A stretch of DNA of 64,000 nucleotides from Caenimonas sp. SL110. GTDB lineage: Bacteria > Pseudomonadota > Gammaproteobacteria > Burkholderiales > Burkholderiaceae_C. Of the stretch, positions 33,071-41,299 are shown one piece after another. The position numbers were made by a program, and so were the translations under genes. Within the stretch, counting starts at the first letter, position 1. Every line of letters starts with the position of its first letter. The notes under the pieces were generated by a model, which saw only the letters and a list, made by a program, of their open reading frames with translations, ran no database searches and was not told where the DNA came from. Location: positions 1 to 64,000 of the forward strand of contig NZ_JANU01000013.1 in assembly GCF_001044395.1 (NCBI RefSeq), given 5' to 3'.

Positions 33071-33956
33071 GCTGGTTGGGTAGCGGGTCCGCGCGGCGCA
33101 GCACGTCCTCGCCCAGCCACAGCGCCGAGCGGCGCGCACGCTCGGCCACAAACGGCAACGGCATCTGCACATAGTCGTCGTTGAATACCTCGAAGCTGTA
33201 GTCGCCGGTGTAGCCGAGCGCATCCAGCCTGAGCATCATCTCCACCAGCTGCGCCGTGTGCACGCCCTCGCCCGGGAACACGCGATAGGTGCGTGCGGTC
33301 GCCATGCGTTCCTCAAAGGTGGGCGTTGCCTGCCACATGAAGTCCGACAGCTGCACGAGAAAGATTTTTGCAGGGTCGATGTGGTCGATCGCATCCAGCG
33401 GCGTGTTGGCCGCCAGGATGTGGAACGAATCGAGGCACACGCCCAGGTTGGGGCAATCGGCGCGGCGCACCACGTCCCAGGCGGTGGTGAACTCGTTGAT
33501 GGTGCGGCCCCACGAGAGCCCTTCGTAGGCGATGCGAATGCCATGCGGAATCGCCAGCATCGCAAGCTTGCGCAGGTCGCGCGCGATCGCATCGAGATCC
33601 TGCGTGGCATGGGTCGATGTGGACGAGCACGCCAGCAGCACATCGCAGCCCAGGGCCGCGCACATCTCCAGCATGGTCCGGGCGATCTCCACCTTGTACT
33701 GGTGCAGGTGACCCGAGAGTCCTTCGAAGTCGCGCAGCACCTGGAAGCCCGTGCCGCGCAATCCGCTGGCGCGCACCTCGCGTGCAGCAGCCTGCCAGCC
33801 GGCAGCGTGGCCGACCAGGTCATTGGCCTTGAGCATCACCTGCGTGAAGCCTGCCGCCTGCATGGCATCGAGCTTGGCTGCGAGCGGACCCGCGAGCGTG
33901 ATGGTGTCCATGCCGAAATCGGCCAGTGCATGCCGCAGGCTGCTCGCGTGTGTCAT
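33042..33956 (-). CDS. 3-Dehydroshikimate dehydratase-like TIM-barrel protein (QuiC1 N-half)
   Basis: 304-residue AP-endonuclease-2-type TIM barrel resembling the N-terminal half of QuiC1, which converts 3-dehydroshikimate to protocatechuate. The matching blocks are TGFQVLRDFEGLSG, RIAYEGLSWGRTINEFTTAWDVVRRADCPNLGVCLDSFH, FLVQLSDF, FPGEG and the closing SFEVFNDDY, which supply the Glu/Asp/His metal ligands. In characterised QuiC1 this half is fused to an HPPD-like domain; here that half is the preceding gene, overlapping by 4 bases (ATGA). It is last in an operon with AroE-like dehydrogenase and a TRAP importer. The enzyme role is inferred from these blocks and context. Confidence 0.75.
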   Translation of the reverse strand: MTHASSLRHALADFGMDTITLAGPLAAKLDAMQAAGFTQVMLKANDLVGHAAGWQAAAREVRASGLRGTGFQVLRDFEGLSGHLHQYKVEIARTMLEMCAALGCDVLLACSSTSTHATQDLDAIARDLRKLAMLAIPHGIRIAYEGLSWGRTINEFTTAWDVVRRADCPNLGVCLDSFHILAANTPLDAIDHIDPAKIFLVQLSDFMWQATPTFEERMATARTYRVFPGEGVHTAQLVEMMLRLDALGYTGDYSFEVFNDDYVQMPLPFVAERARRSALWLGEDVLRRADPLPNQLRLRDRKAA

Positions 33957-34894
33957 GTCGGGTCTTTGGCGGCAGGCGCTGGCGCGCGCTCGCTGTGCAC
34001 GAGTTCGAACGACACGCCGCCCAGGTAGGTCTTGCTGATCGCGCCCCGCTTTTCGGTGTGCGTTGCCCCGGTCTCGACAAACTCCATGCCGAGCGCACGC
34101 AGTGCGCGCACCGCGCCCAGCACGTCGTTCACACCCAGGCCGATGCGCTCCAGCCGCTCGCGGTTGTCTGCCGAATCGGGCGCGGGCTCGATGAGTTGAA
34201 GCATGAATCCGTTGGCCGCGTCGACTGCGGGTGCGCGCAGCAGCTTGCCCGCAGGCAGGATGCCAAAGCGCTGCTCATCGGGAATCAGTTTCAGCCCCAG
34301 CAGCTCCCGGTAGAACTCGATCCAGTCGGCGCTGCGACCCTCGCCGATGTACTGCACGACGCCGAAGAAGTGCATGCCTGCGACGGGCGCGGGATGCGCG
34401 TCCACCGACGGAATCGGAATGAAGTCCACGTCGTAGATCGAGAACTCTCGGTAGCGATCCACAAAGTAGATTCGCGTGCCGCCCACACCGTGGATCGCAG
34501 GGATGTTCAGCTCCATCGCCTGCGGGTGGGTGGGCACTTCCCAGCCACCGCGATCGAGCACCGACTGGTAAGCGGCGCGGGCATCGCGCACGCGCAGGGC
34601 CATCGCGGTGATGGCGGGTGCAACGCGATCGGCGGGGCCTGAATCCGCAACACGACCGTGCGCGTTCACCACCACGTTGATCGGTCCCTGGCGGTACAGC
34701 AGCACCTCGCGCGAGCGATGGCGCGCAACGGGTTTGAATCCCGCCATTTCCAGCACCTGCCCGAGCGCCTGTGGTTGCGAAGTGGCGTACTCCACGAACT
34801 CCAGGCCGTCCAGGCCGATGGGGTTGTCCTCATCGCTGAACGAGGCTTGCTGCGGCTCGCGCGCATGTCCTGCAATAACCAGCAGATCGCTCAT
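33953..34894 (-). CDS. HPPD-like two-VOC-domain protein (QuiC1 C-half homologue)
   Basis: 313-residue protein similar to 4-hydroxyphenylpyruvate dioxygenase. The first VOC domain (GLDGLEFVEYATSQPQALGQ, HRSREVLLYRQGPINVVVN, GVGGTRIYFVDRY) and the second (MHFFGVVQYIGEGRSADWIEFY, closing SFELVHSE) follow the order seen in the C-terminal half of QuiC1. One expected iron-ligand His appears replaced (LERIGLGVND where HPPD has QHIAL), while the first His and the terminal Glu look kept; this alignment is by eye. It is coupled to the TIM-barrel gene by ATGA and follows the AroE-like gene by 10 bases. Confidence 0.7.
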   Translation of the reverse strand: MSDLLVIAGHAREPQQASFSDEDNPIGLDGLEFVEYATSQPQALGQVLEMAGFKPVARHRSREVLLYRQGPINVVVNAHGRVADSGPADRVAPAITAMALRVRDARAAYQSVLDRGGWEVPTHPQAMELNIPAIHGVGGTRIYFVDRYREFSIYDVDFIPIPSVDAHPAPVAGMHFFGVVQYIGEGRSADWIEFYRELLGLKLIPDEQRFGILPAGKLLRAPAVDAANGFMLQLIEPAPDSADNRERLERIGLGVNDVLGAVRALRALGMEFVETGATHTEKRGAISKTYLGGVSFELVHSERAPAPAAKDPT

Positions 34895-34904
34895 GGATGG
34901 CCTT

Positions 34905-35741
34905 TCAGTACTGCAGCCTTGCCAGCGAACGCAGGTTGTCTGGGCTCGTCGTGGGAAAGCCGAAAAATTCCAGGTACGCCGGAATCATTTCAAACAGCAT
35001 GTCGGTGCCGATCTGTACCCGGCAGCCGCGCGCCTGTGCGGCTGCGAGAAACGCTGTCATCTCGGTTTTCATCACGACCTCGCCGACCCAGGCCTGCGGC
35101 GAAATTCGCGCTACATCCATGGGCATGGCGTCGCCCGCGTTCATGCCCAGCGGCGTGGCGTTCACCACCAGGTCCATGCCCGACGGATCGTTGCTGCCGA
35201 CCCGCAGGTCGACTCTGGGAAAGTGCTGCGATATACGCCGTGCCAGCAAATCCGCCGATGCACCCTGCACATCGTGCAGCGCAATCGAACGCACGCCTGC
35301 CGCAGCCAGCGATGCGGCAATCGCAGACCCGACCCCGCCGCAGCCGACCACCAGTGCGCGCGCGCCCTCGACCTGCATGCCCTTGCGCTGCATTCCGCGC
35401 ACGAAGCCCTCGCCGTCGAACATGTCGCCAACCAGCTTGCCGCCGCGACTGCGCTTGACGGCATTGCATGCGCCGGCCACTTCAACCGCGGGTGTGACTT
35501 CATCCAGGTGCGCCAGCACGCTGACCTTGTGCGGCATGGTGATGAGCGCGCCACGCACGTTGTCCAGCCTGAAGATGCTGCGAACAACGTCCGCCAGGTC
35601 ATCGGGCTTGCACGCCATCGGCACCACCACCGCGTTGATCCGTTCCGACTCGAAGTACGGGTTGTAGATCATGGGCGCCTTGAAGGCGTGCGTGGGGTAT
35701 CCGATGTGCGCGATGAGCTCGGTGGAGCCGTCGATGAGCAT
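34905..35741 (-). CDS. Shikimate/quinate dehydrogenase-like protein (AroE family)
   Basis: 278-residue NAD(P)-dependent enzyme. The N-terminal substrate domain has GYPTHAFKAPMIYNPYF and ALITMPHKVSVLAHLDEVT, with the catalytic Lys of MPHK; the Rossmann domain has VVGCGGVGSAIAASLAAAG; and ATPLGMNAGDAMPM follows. It sits in a TRAP-DSD-HPPD catabolic operon rather than with biosynthetic aro genes, so it more likely oxidises quinate or shikimate to the 3-dehydro compound than makes shikimate. Cofactor and direction cannot be read from sequence. Confidence 0.8.
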   Translation of the reverse strand: MLIDGSTELIAHIGYPTHAFKAPMIYNPYFESERINAVVVPMACKPDDLADVVRSIFRLDNVRGALITMPHKVSVLAHLDEVTPAVEVAGACNAVKRSRGGKLVGDMFDGEGFVRGMQRKGMQVEGARALVVGCGGVGSAIAASLAAAGVRSIALHDVQGASADLLARRISQHFPRVDLRVGSNDPSGMDLVVNATPLGMNAGDAMPMDVARISPQAWVGEVVMKTEMTAFLAAAQARGCRVQIGTDMLFEMIPAYLEFFGFPTTSPDNLRSLARLQY

Positions 35742-35765
35742 GGTTCGCCGTTTCCTCTCGGGTGC

Positions 35766-36773
35766 TTACTTGCGCGCCTTGTCCAGTTCGGCCATCACGG
35801 CCTTTACCGTGGCATCGCCCACGCTGGCCGAGTGCTTGGCAATCACCGGCTTCATCTTCTCGCGCAGCTTGGCGACTTCGGCGGCGGGCAGCTCGGTCAC
35901 CTGCATGCCGTTTTTCTTGAGGTTGTCCAGGATGCCGGCTGCGGCGCTGCGCGACTGCTCGCGCTGGTACTTCGCCGATTCGTTGGCTGCGTCCTGCACG
36001 ATCTTCTTTTCGTCAGCAGACAGCGTGTCCCAGAACTTCTTGCTGATGACGACCGATTGCGGGTTGTACTGGTGATTGGTGATGGCCAGGTGCTTTTGCA
36101 CTTCGTAGAACTTCGCGCCGTTGATGGTGGCGTAGGGGTTCTCCTGGCCGTCGACCGCCTTTTGTTCCAGCGCGGCGTACAACTCGGGAAACGGCATGGG
36201 CGTGGGGTTCGCGCCCAGCGCGCTGACCCAGTCCACATTGATCGGGTTGGGGATCACGCGCAGCTTCAGGCCGGCAATGTCTTCCACTTTGGTGATGGGG
36301 CGGCGGCTGTTGGTGATCTGGCGAAAACCGAGTTCGTAGTAGGCCAGGCCCACCAGTCCCTTTTCTTCGAGCCTGGCGTGCAGCGACTTGCCGAACGGGC
36401 CATCGACGACGGCGTCGGCTTCTTTCGCGTTGCCAAACAGGAAAGGGAAGTCGTAGATCGCGAAGTCCTTCACGATGCTGGCGAAGATGCCCGAGTTCAT
36501 CGAAGCCATCTCCAACGTGCCGCCCTGGATGGCCGACACATTGGCCTGGTCGCTGCCCAGTGCGCCGCCAGGGAACACGGTGACCTTCATCTTGCCGCCC
36601 GACTTGGCCTCGACCAGTTCGCCGAACTTTTCCATGCCCATCACGATGGGGTGGCCCTTGGCGTTCTGGTTGGCGAACTTGATCGTCTTGACCTGTGCGT
36701 GCGCCACGCCCGTTGCAGCAAAAACGCCAACGGCCAGTGCGGCGACGAGGCTTTTCAAGGTGAGTCTCTTCAT
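35766..36773 (-). CDS. TRAP transporter substrate-binding protein (DctP)
   Basis: 335-residue periplasmic receptor with a signal peptide (MKRLTLKSLVAALAVGVFAATGVAHAQ). DctP blocks are GHPIVMGMEKFGELVEAKSGGKMKVTVFPGGALGSDQ, LVGLAYYELGFRQITNSRRPITKVEDIAGLKLRVIPNPI (with the Arg that binds the ligand carboxylate) and PFPELYAALEQKAVDGQENPY. It lies 43 bases after dctM and 24 bases before the AroE-like gene, so the imported compound is probably quinate, shikimate or a related acid. Confidence 0.9.
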   Translation of the reverse strand: MKRLTLKSLVAALAVGVFAATGVAHAQVKTIKFANQNAKGHPIVMGMEKFGELVEAKSGGKMKVTVFPGGALGSDQANVSAIQGGTLEMASMNSGIFASIVKDFAIYDFPFLFGNAKEADAVVDGPFGKSLHARLEEKGLVGLAYYELGFRQITNSRRPITKVEDIAGLKLRVIPNPINVDWVSALGANPTPMPFPELYAALEQKAVDGQENPYATINGAKFYEVQKHLAITNHQYNPQSVVISKKFWDTLSADEKKIVQDAANESAKYQREQSRSAAAGILDNLKKNGMQVTELPAAEVAKLREKMKPVIAKHSASVGDATVKAVMAELDKARK

Positions 36774-36816
36774 GGTTTTGTCTCCTGTCTGTGAATGAAA
36801 AATCCGGCCGCGTGCA

Positions 36817-38097
36817 TCAGCCGTAAAGCCACTTCGCCGGCACCATCACCAGCTGAGGGAAAGCGATCATCAGGCCCAGCACGATGAACTGCGCGATCAT
36901 GAAAGGCATCACGCCTTTGGTGACCGTGTCCATGCTGACCTTGCCGACGCCGGCCACCGTGCTGAGCACCGTGCCCACCGGTGGAGTGATGAGGCCGATG
37001 GCGTTGTTCACCATGAACATCACGCCGAAGTACACCGGGTCGATCCCGGCGGCCTTGACCAGTGGCATGAACACCGGCGTGAGGATCAGGATGGTGGGCG
37101 TCATGTCCATCGCGGTGCCCACGAGGATGGTCACCAGCATCATGGCCAGCATGAGCAGCTTGGGGTTATCGAGCAGCGGCTGCAGCAGGCTGATCAGTTC
37201 GGCAGGCAGGTTGGCCACGGTGATCATCCAGGCCGACACCATCGCAGCTGCGACCAGGAACATCACAACGGCGGTCGTCTGCGCAGCGGCCAGGAACAGG
37301 CCGTAAAGCTGCGACCACTTCAGTTCGCGGTACACGAACATGGCGATCACCAGCGCATAGACGGCGGCCACGACGGCCGCTTCAGTCGGCGTGAAGACGC
37401 CGAACTTCAGGCCCACCACCACGATCACCGGCAGGCCCAGGGCAAGCGTTGCGTCCTTGAATGCGCGCAGCATTTCCTGCTTGCTCGCGCGTGGCTTGGG
37501 TGCAATGTCTTCGCTGCGCACCAGCCACCACCAGGTGATCCACAGGGCCGCGGCAATCATGAGGCCCGGCGCGATGCCCGCCAGGAACAGCTTGGAGATC
37601 GACACATTCGCTGCAACGCCGAACACCACGAAACCAATGCTGGGCGGAATGATCGGACCCATGATGGCGGCCGAGGCGATGAGGCCGGTCGAGCGCGTCG
37701 TGCTGTGCCCCGCCTTGTGCATCATCGGCAGCAAGAGGGCCGTGAGCGCTGCCGCATCGGCCACTGCCGAACCCGAGAGCGCCGACATCAGCGCCGCCGC
37801 GATGATGACCACGTAGCCCAGGCCCCCCTTGACGTGGCCGACCAGCGTCATCGCCAGGTTGACGATGCGCCGCGACAGCCCGCCAGCGTTCATGATCTCG
37901 CCGGCCAGCATGAAGAAGGGCACGGCAAGCAGTGGAAAGCTGTTGGCGCCTTCGATGGTGTTCTGCGCCAGGATCTGCGCGTCGAACATGTTCATGTGCC
38001 ACATCAGGGCCGCGCCCGTGGCCAGCAATGCGAAGGCGATCGGCACGCCCAGCGCCATGGCAACCAGCAGGGCGCCCAGGAAGATGGTGATGGTCAT
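36817..38097 (-). CDS. TRAP transporter large membrane subunit (DctM)
   Basis: 426-residue inner-membrane protein with about 12 hydrophobic segments and the DctM profile. It has AGEIMNAGGLSRRIVNLAMTLVGHVKGGLG early, SGSAVADAAALTALLLPMMHKAGH, IGFVVFGVAANVSISKLFLAGIAPG, and a C-terminal NNAIGLITPPVGTVLSTVAGVGKVSM segment. It couples import to the sodium gradient. Its ATG overlaps the dctQ stop by 4 bases (38094-38097). Confidence 0.9.
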   Translation of the reverse strand: MTITIFLGALLVAMALGVPIAFALLATGAALMWHMNMFDAQILAQNTIEGANSFPLLAVPFFMLAGEIMNAGGLSRRIVNLAMTLVGHVKGGLGYVVIIAAALMSALSGSAVADAAALTALLLPMMHKAGHSTTRSTGLIASAAIMGPIIPPSIGFVVFGVAANVSISKLFLAGIAPGLMIAAALWITWWWLVRSEDIAPKPRASKQEMLRAFKDATLALGLPVIVVVGLKFGVFTPTEAAVVAAVYALVIAMFVYRELKWSQLYGLFLAAAQTTAVVMFLVAAAMVSAWMITVANLPAELISLLQPLLDNPKLLMLAMMLVTILVGTAMDMTPTILILTPVFMPLVKAAGIDPVYFGVMFMVNNAIGLITPPVGTVLSTVAGVGKVSMDTVTKGVMPFMIAQFIVLGLMIAFPQLVMVPAKWLYG

Positions 38098-38669
38098 CGC
38101 GTCACCCCTGCGTTTGCGTTTGCAGTTGCGACTGCGCTAGCCGGGTTGGGGTGCGCCACGTCTTCCTCGGATTCGATGATGGCGATCAGGTCGTCGTCGG
38201 CGATCTGCCCGGAGATGAGCCGCCAGAACTCATGCATCAGCACGATGACTGCCAGCACTGCGAACACCAGGCCGCTGGCGTAGAGCCACGCCATAGACGC
38301 TTCCATCACCGCGCTGGTCGTGCCGCGATTGATGAGGGTTTGCTGCCACGCGCCGCTTGCCATCAGCCAGCACATGTAGAGCATGAGCAGATGCGACAGG
38401 CCCAGGCAGATCTTGCGACCGGCGACCGGCAGGCGAGAAACCAGCGAGTCGGTGCCCAGGTGGCCGTGGTGGCGCAGCGCGACGAGCGCGCCCAGGAAGG
38501 TCATCCACACGAAGAGCCAGCGCGACAGCTCTTCAGAGACCGTGATGCCGGAGTTGAAGCCGTACCGCAGCACGACGTTGCCGAACACCATCACCACCAT
38601 CAGGGCGAGACACACCACCATGAGGAATGAAAAGAGCCGGCAGATAAGGTCGATCAGCTTTTGAAGCAC
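38094..38669 (-). CDS. TRAP transporter small membrane subunit (DctQ)
   Basis: 191-residue protein with four hydrophobic helices and the family core VMVFGNVVLRYGFNSGITVSEELSRWLFVWMTFLGA. The C-terminal extension is acidic (DDDLIAIIESEEDVAHPNP). I favour GTG 38669 because AGGAG lies seven bases before it; an upstream ATG at 38732 has no such site. It is the first gene of the dctQ-dctM-dctP-AroE-HPPD-DSD operon. Confidence 0.85.
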   Translation of the reverse strand: MLQKLIDLICRLFSFLMVVCLALMVVMVFGNVVLRYGFNSGITVSEELSRWLFVWMTFLGALVALRHHGHLGTDSLVSRLPVAGRKICLGLSHLLMLYMCWLMASGAWQQTLINRGTTSAVMEASMAWLYASGLVFAVLAVIVLMHEFWRLISGQIADDDLIAIIESEEDVAHPNPASAVATANANAGVTR

Positions 38670-38790
38670 GCGTTGTCTCCTGTCCGGTATTTTGTACGGA
38701 CTGGTTAGTTTTAAAACGAGGGAAAACACCAATCCCGGCCGATGCGCGCTGGCTGGCCTGAAGAAGGTCGGGATGTGGGGGCGGAGGTGG

Positions 38791-39465
38791 TTACTTGCGC
38801 ACGAAGCGCACGATCATCTCGACGACGTTGTCGCGGCGCTGCGCGATGTACGAGGCCTTTTGCATGTCGAGCTTGAAGATCAGCCCGAACGTGTAGCGGT
38901 TGGACACGTTGAAGAAACTCAGGGCCGAAATCGACGCATGGATATCGACCGGATCGAGCCCCTTGCGAAACAGGCCCGCCTTCACGCCGCGATCGTAGAG
39001 ATTGCGGATCGCGGCAATCGCCGGCACGTTCAGCTCCTGGATGCGCGGGCTCTGCGCGAGGAACTGGCCCCGGTTGATGTTCTCTGACATCACGAGCCGA
39101 ATGTAGTTCTCGTGCTGCAGGTGATGGTCGAAGGTGAAGGCGACCAGGCGGCGCAGCGCCTCTTCGGGCTCGAGGTCCTGCAGGTGCAGCTCGGACTCGA
39201 CGTCGCGCACGCGGCGGTATGACTCTTCGAGCACGGCGAGGTACAAGCCCTCCTTGCTGCCGAAGTAGTAATAGATCATCCGCTTGCTGGTCTTGGTGGC
39301 AGCAGCAATCTCGTCGATGCGCGCGCCGGCCAGCCCTTTGGAGCCGAACTCGGCCTCGGCCACTTCCAGGATGTTGGCCTGGGTGCGTGCCGGATCGTTG
39401 GTGCGCCTGGCGGCAGCTTCTGGTGCCGCGCGTTTGGCGCCCCTGGTATGTACCAGTTCGTTCAT
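38791..39465 (-). CDS. TetR family transcriptional regulator
   Basis: 224-residue repressor-type protein. A TetR helix-turn-helix lies at about residues 30-75 (ILEVAEAEFGSKGLAGARIDEIAAATKTSKRMIYYYFGSKEGLYLAVLEESY), and the ligand domain has a C-terminal extension of the RutR-like TetR_C type. It is encoded upstream of dctQ (121-base gap) in the same direction, so it may act on the TRAP/quinate operon. The ligand and operator are unknown. Confidence 0.85.
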   Translation of the reverse strand: MNELVHTRGAKRAAPEAAARRTNDPARTQANILEVAEAEFGSKGLAGARIDEIAAATKTSKRMIYYYFGSKEGLYLAVLEESYRRVRDVESELHLQDLEPEEALRRLVAFTFDHHLQHENYIRLVMSENINRGQFLAQSPRIQELNVPAIAAIRNLYDRGVKAGLFRKGLDPVDIHASISALSFFNVSNRYTFGLIFKLDMQKASYIAQRRDNVVEMIVRFVRK

Positions 39466-39494
39466 TCATGAAGTATACGGTCGGCAGGGCGGAG

Positions 39495-39683
39495 CCGCTT
39501 CGCGGTGGATGCCGGATCAAGTCCGGCATGACAGCCAAATGGGAGTCCGCAAGCCGGCCAGTTGGACATCTGCGTGAGAAGAAGTTGGCTGTCATTGCGG
39601 GCTCGACCCGCAATCCATGACTTCACGGGCTCGACCTTCAATCCATGACTTCCTGGATGCCGGATCGAGTCCGGCATGACAGC
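39495..39683. repeat. Cluster of dispersed palindromic repeats
   Basis: Two copies of the element GATGCCGGATCRAGTCCGGCATGACAGCC-like (about 39507-39536 and 39655-39683) surround a GTCATTGCGGGCTCGACCCGCAAT copy and a partial copy (39589-39650). Each centres on a perfect inverted repeat (ATGCCGGA/TCCGGCAT or TTGCGGG/CCCGCAA). The same element recurs at 50741, 53698 and 61964. It fills the 234-base gap between aroQ and the TetR gene, and I see no coding potential there. Confidence 0.8.
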
Positions 39684-39699
39684 CGGGAGGCAACTCGTG

Positions 39700-40158
39700 T
39701 CAGCCCGACGTATCCGACTCCCGCACGATCTCCGTCAGCGCGCGCAACCCCGCCGTGTACGACCGCCAACCCAGCCCCTGTATCGTCGCCTTCGCAGCCG
39801 GCCCGATGATGGAGTGATGCCGCCAGGTCTCGCGCGCCGCGATGTTGGACATGTGGATTTCCAGCACCGGAAACGGCATCGCCTTGATCGCATCGTGAAG
39901 CGACACACCATGCTGCGTGAGCCCGGCGGGGTTGAGCAGCGCGCCTGCGGCGATGTCGATGTTCTCGTGCAGCTTGTCCACCAGCGCACCTTCGTGATTC
40001 GACTGGAAGGTTTCGATCTCCACGCCCAGTTCGGCAGCCAGCACGCCCAGGCGTTCGTTGATCTGCGCGAGCGTGGTCGTGCCGTAGATGTGCGGCTCAC
40101 GGCGCCCGAACAGGTTGAGGTTCGGGCCGTGCAGCACCAGGATCTTCGGTGCGCGCAT
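39700..40158 (-). CDS. aroQ: Type II 3-dehydroquinate dehydratase
   Basis: 152-residue enzyme interconverting 3-dehydroquinate and 3-dehydroshikimate. It shows LHGPNLNLFGRREPHIYG with the catalytic Tyr/Arg, FQSNHEGALVDKLHE, NPAGLTQHGVSLHDAI and EIHMSNIAARETWRHHSII. It lies in an operon behind a TRAP binding protein, not with biosynthetic genes, and so is likely catabolic (quinate route). The first codon is ATG 40158 in a TGATG overlap with the dctP-type gene; GTG 40161 is an alternative. The repeat cluster lies just downstream. Confidence 0.9.
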   Translation of the reverse strand: MRAPKILVLHGPNLNLFGRREPHIYGTTTLAQINERLGVLAAELGVEIETFQSNHEGALVDKLHENIDIAAGALLNPAGLTQHGVSLHDAIKAMPFPVLEIHMSNIAARETWRHHSIIGPAAKATIQGLGWRSYTAGLRALTEIVRESDTSG

Positions 40159-41183
40159 CACCGGCGCACCCGTGCCAGTTCGTCGTTGTACAGCTTGACG
40201 ATGGCAGGGTCGTAGCTGGCCGAGAACTTCTCGGTGACGGGTTTGGCGATGTCGCGCATGCGCGCCTGCTCGGCTGGAGCAACCGCGTTGTACTGCATGC
40301 CCTTGGCCTGCAGTTCGGCCACTGCGGTTGCAGCCGCAGCGCGGCTGACCTGCCGCTGGTAAGGACGTGCTTCGTTGGCCGCGTCGTTCATGATCTTCTG
40401 CTCGACCGGCGAGAGGCGATCCCAGAAGCGCTTGCTCACCAGGATGATGTTGGCGGCGTACACATGATTGGTCGCGCTCACGAACTTGTTCACTTCAAAG
40501 AACTTGTTCGACAGGATCACCGCAAACGGATTCTCCTGGCCGTCCACGGCTTTGGATTCCAGCGCGCCATACAGCTCGGCAAACGGCATCGGCACCGGGT
40601 TGGCCTTGAACGCCTTGAACGTATCGAGGAACACCGGGTTGGGAATCACGCGGATCTTCAGGCCGTCGAGGTCTTCGGCTCTGGTGATGGGGCGCTTGCT
40701 GTTGGTCACATTGCGAAAGCCCAAGTCCCAGTAGCCCAGCGCGACCAGGCCCTTCTCAGGCAGGCGTGCGATCAGCGCCTGGCCGAACGGGCCGTCGAGC
40801 AAGCCATCGGCCTGCGCGAAATTGCCCACCGCAAACGGGAAATCGACCAGGCCGAATTCCTTGACGATGCCGGCCAGCGAAGTGGTTGCGGGCGCCGACA
40901 TTTCCTGCACGCCGCCCTGCAAGGCCGACTGCTGCTGCATCTCGTTGCCCAGCTGGTTGGACGGAAACTCCTGCACCTTCATCTTGCCGCCACTCTTGGC
41001 CGCGACGAGTTCGGCGAAGCGCTTCACGCCCATGCTGACGGGGTGGTCGGTGTTGTTCAGGTGGCCGAACTTGATCGTGCGTTCCTGGATGTCCTGCGCG
41101 GCGGCAGGCAGCGCGGCCAGGCCGATGGCTGCGAGGGCGGCGGCAAGCAGGCCGCGACGGAAGGTGGCTTTCATGGGGGTCAT
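40158..41183 (-). CDS. Orphan TRAP transporter substrate-binding protein (DctP)
   Basis: 341-residue periplasmic receptor with a signal peptide (about residues 1-30, ending AAAQ). It is a second DctP, closely resembling the one at 35766: GHLNNTDHPVSMGVKRFAELVAAKSGGKMKV, GYWDLGFRNVTNSKRPITRAEDLDGLKIRVIPNP and PFAELYGALESKAVDGQENPF. It has no DctQM genes of its own and is co-transcribed with aroQ, so it could feed the DctQM pair encoded at 36.8-38.7 kb. The start ATG 41183 follows AGGAG. Confidence 0.85.
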   Translation of the reverse strand: MTPMKATFRRGLLAAALAAIGLAALPAAAQDIQERTIKFGHLNNTDHPVSMGVKRFAELVAAKSGGKMKVQEFPSNQLGNEMQQQSALQGGVQEMSAPATTSLAGIVKEFGLVDFPFAVGNFAQADGLLDGPFGQALIARLPEKGLVALGYWDLGFRNVTNSKRPITRAEDLDGLKIRVIPNPVFLDTFKAFKANPVPMPFAELYGALESKAVDGQENPFAVILSNKFFEVNKFVSATNHVYAANIILVSKRFWDRLSPVEQKIMNDAANEARPYQRQVSRAAAATAVAELQAKGMQYNAVAPAEQARMRDIAKPVTEKFSASYDPAIVKLYNDELARVRR

Positions 41184-41299
41184 TTGGAAGAAGTCTCCTG
41201 GGGTCTTGTTCGGTGTCTTGTTCATCCAGCCGGGTGACTGGTGTCGGGATAATAGGGACGCCACTAGAACACCATTCCGATTCAGAATTTCATTCCACC

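Noticed and set aside
34608-36794. 728-codon open frame on the plus strand
   Set aside because: It spans the HPPD-like, AroE-like and dctP genes in antisense, has no recognisable domain, and is a shadow of the GC-rich genes.
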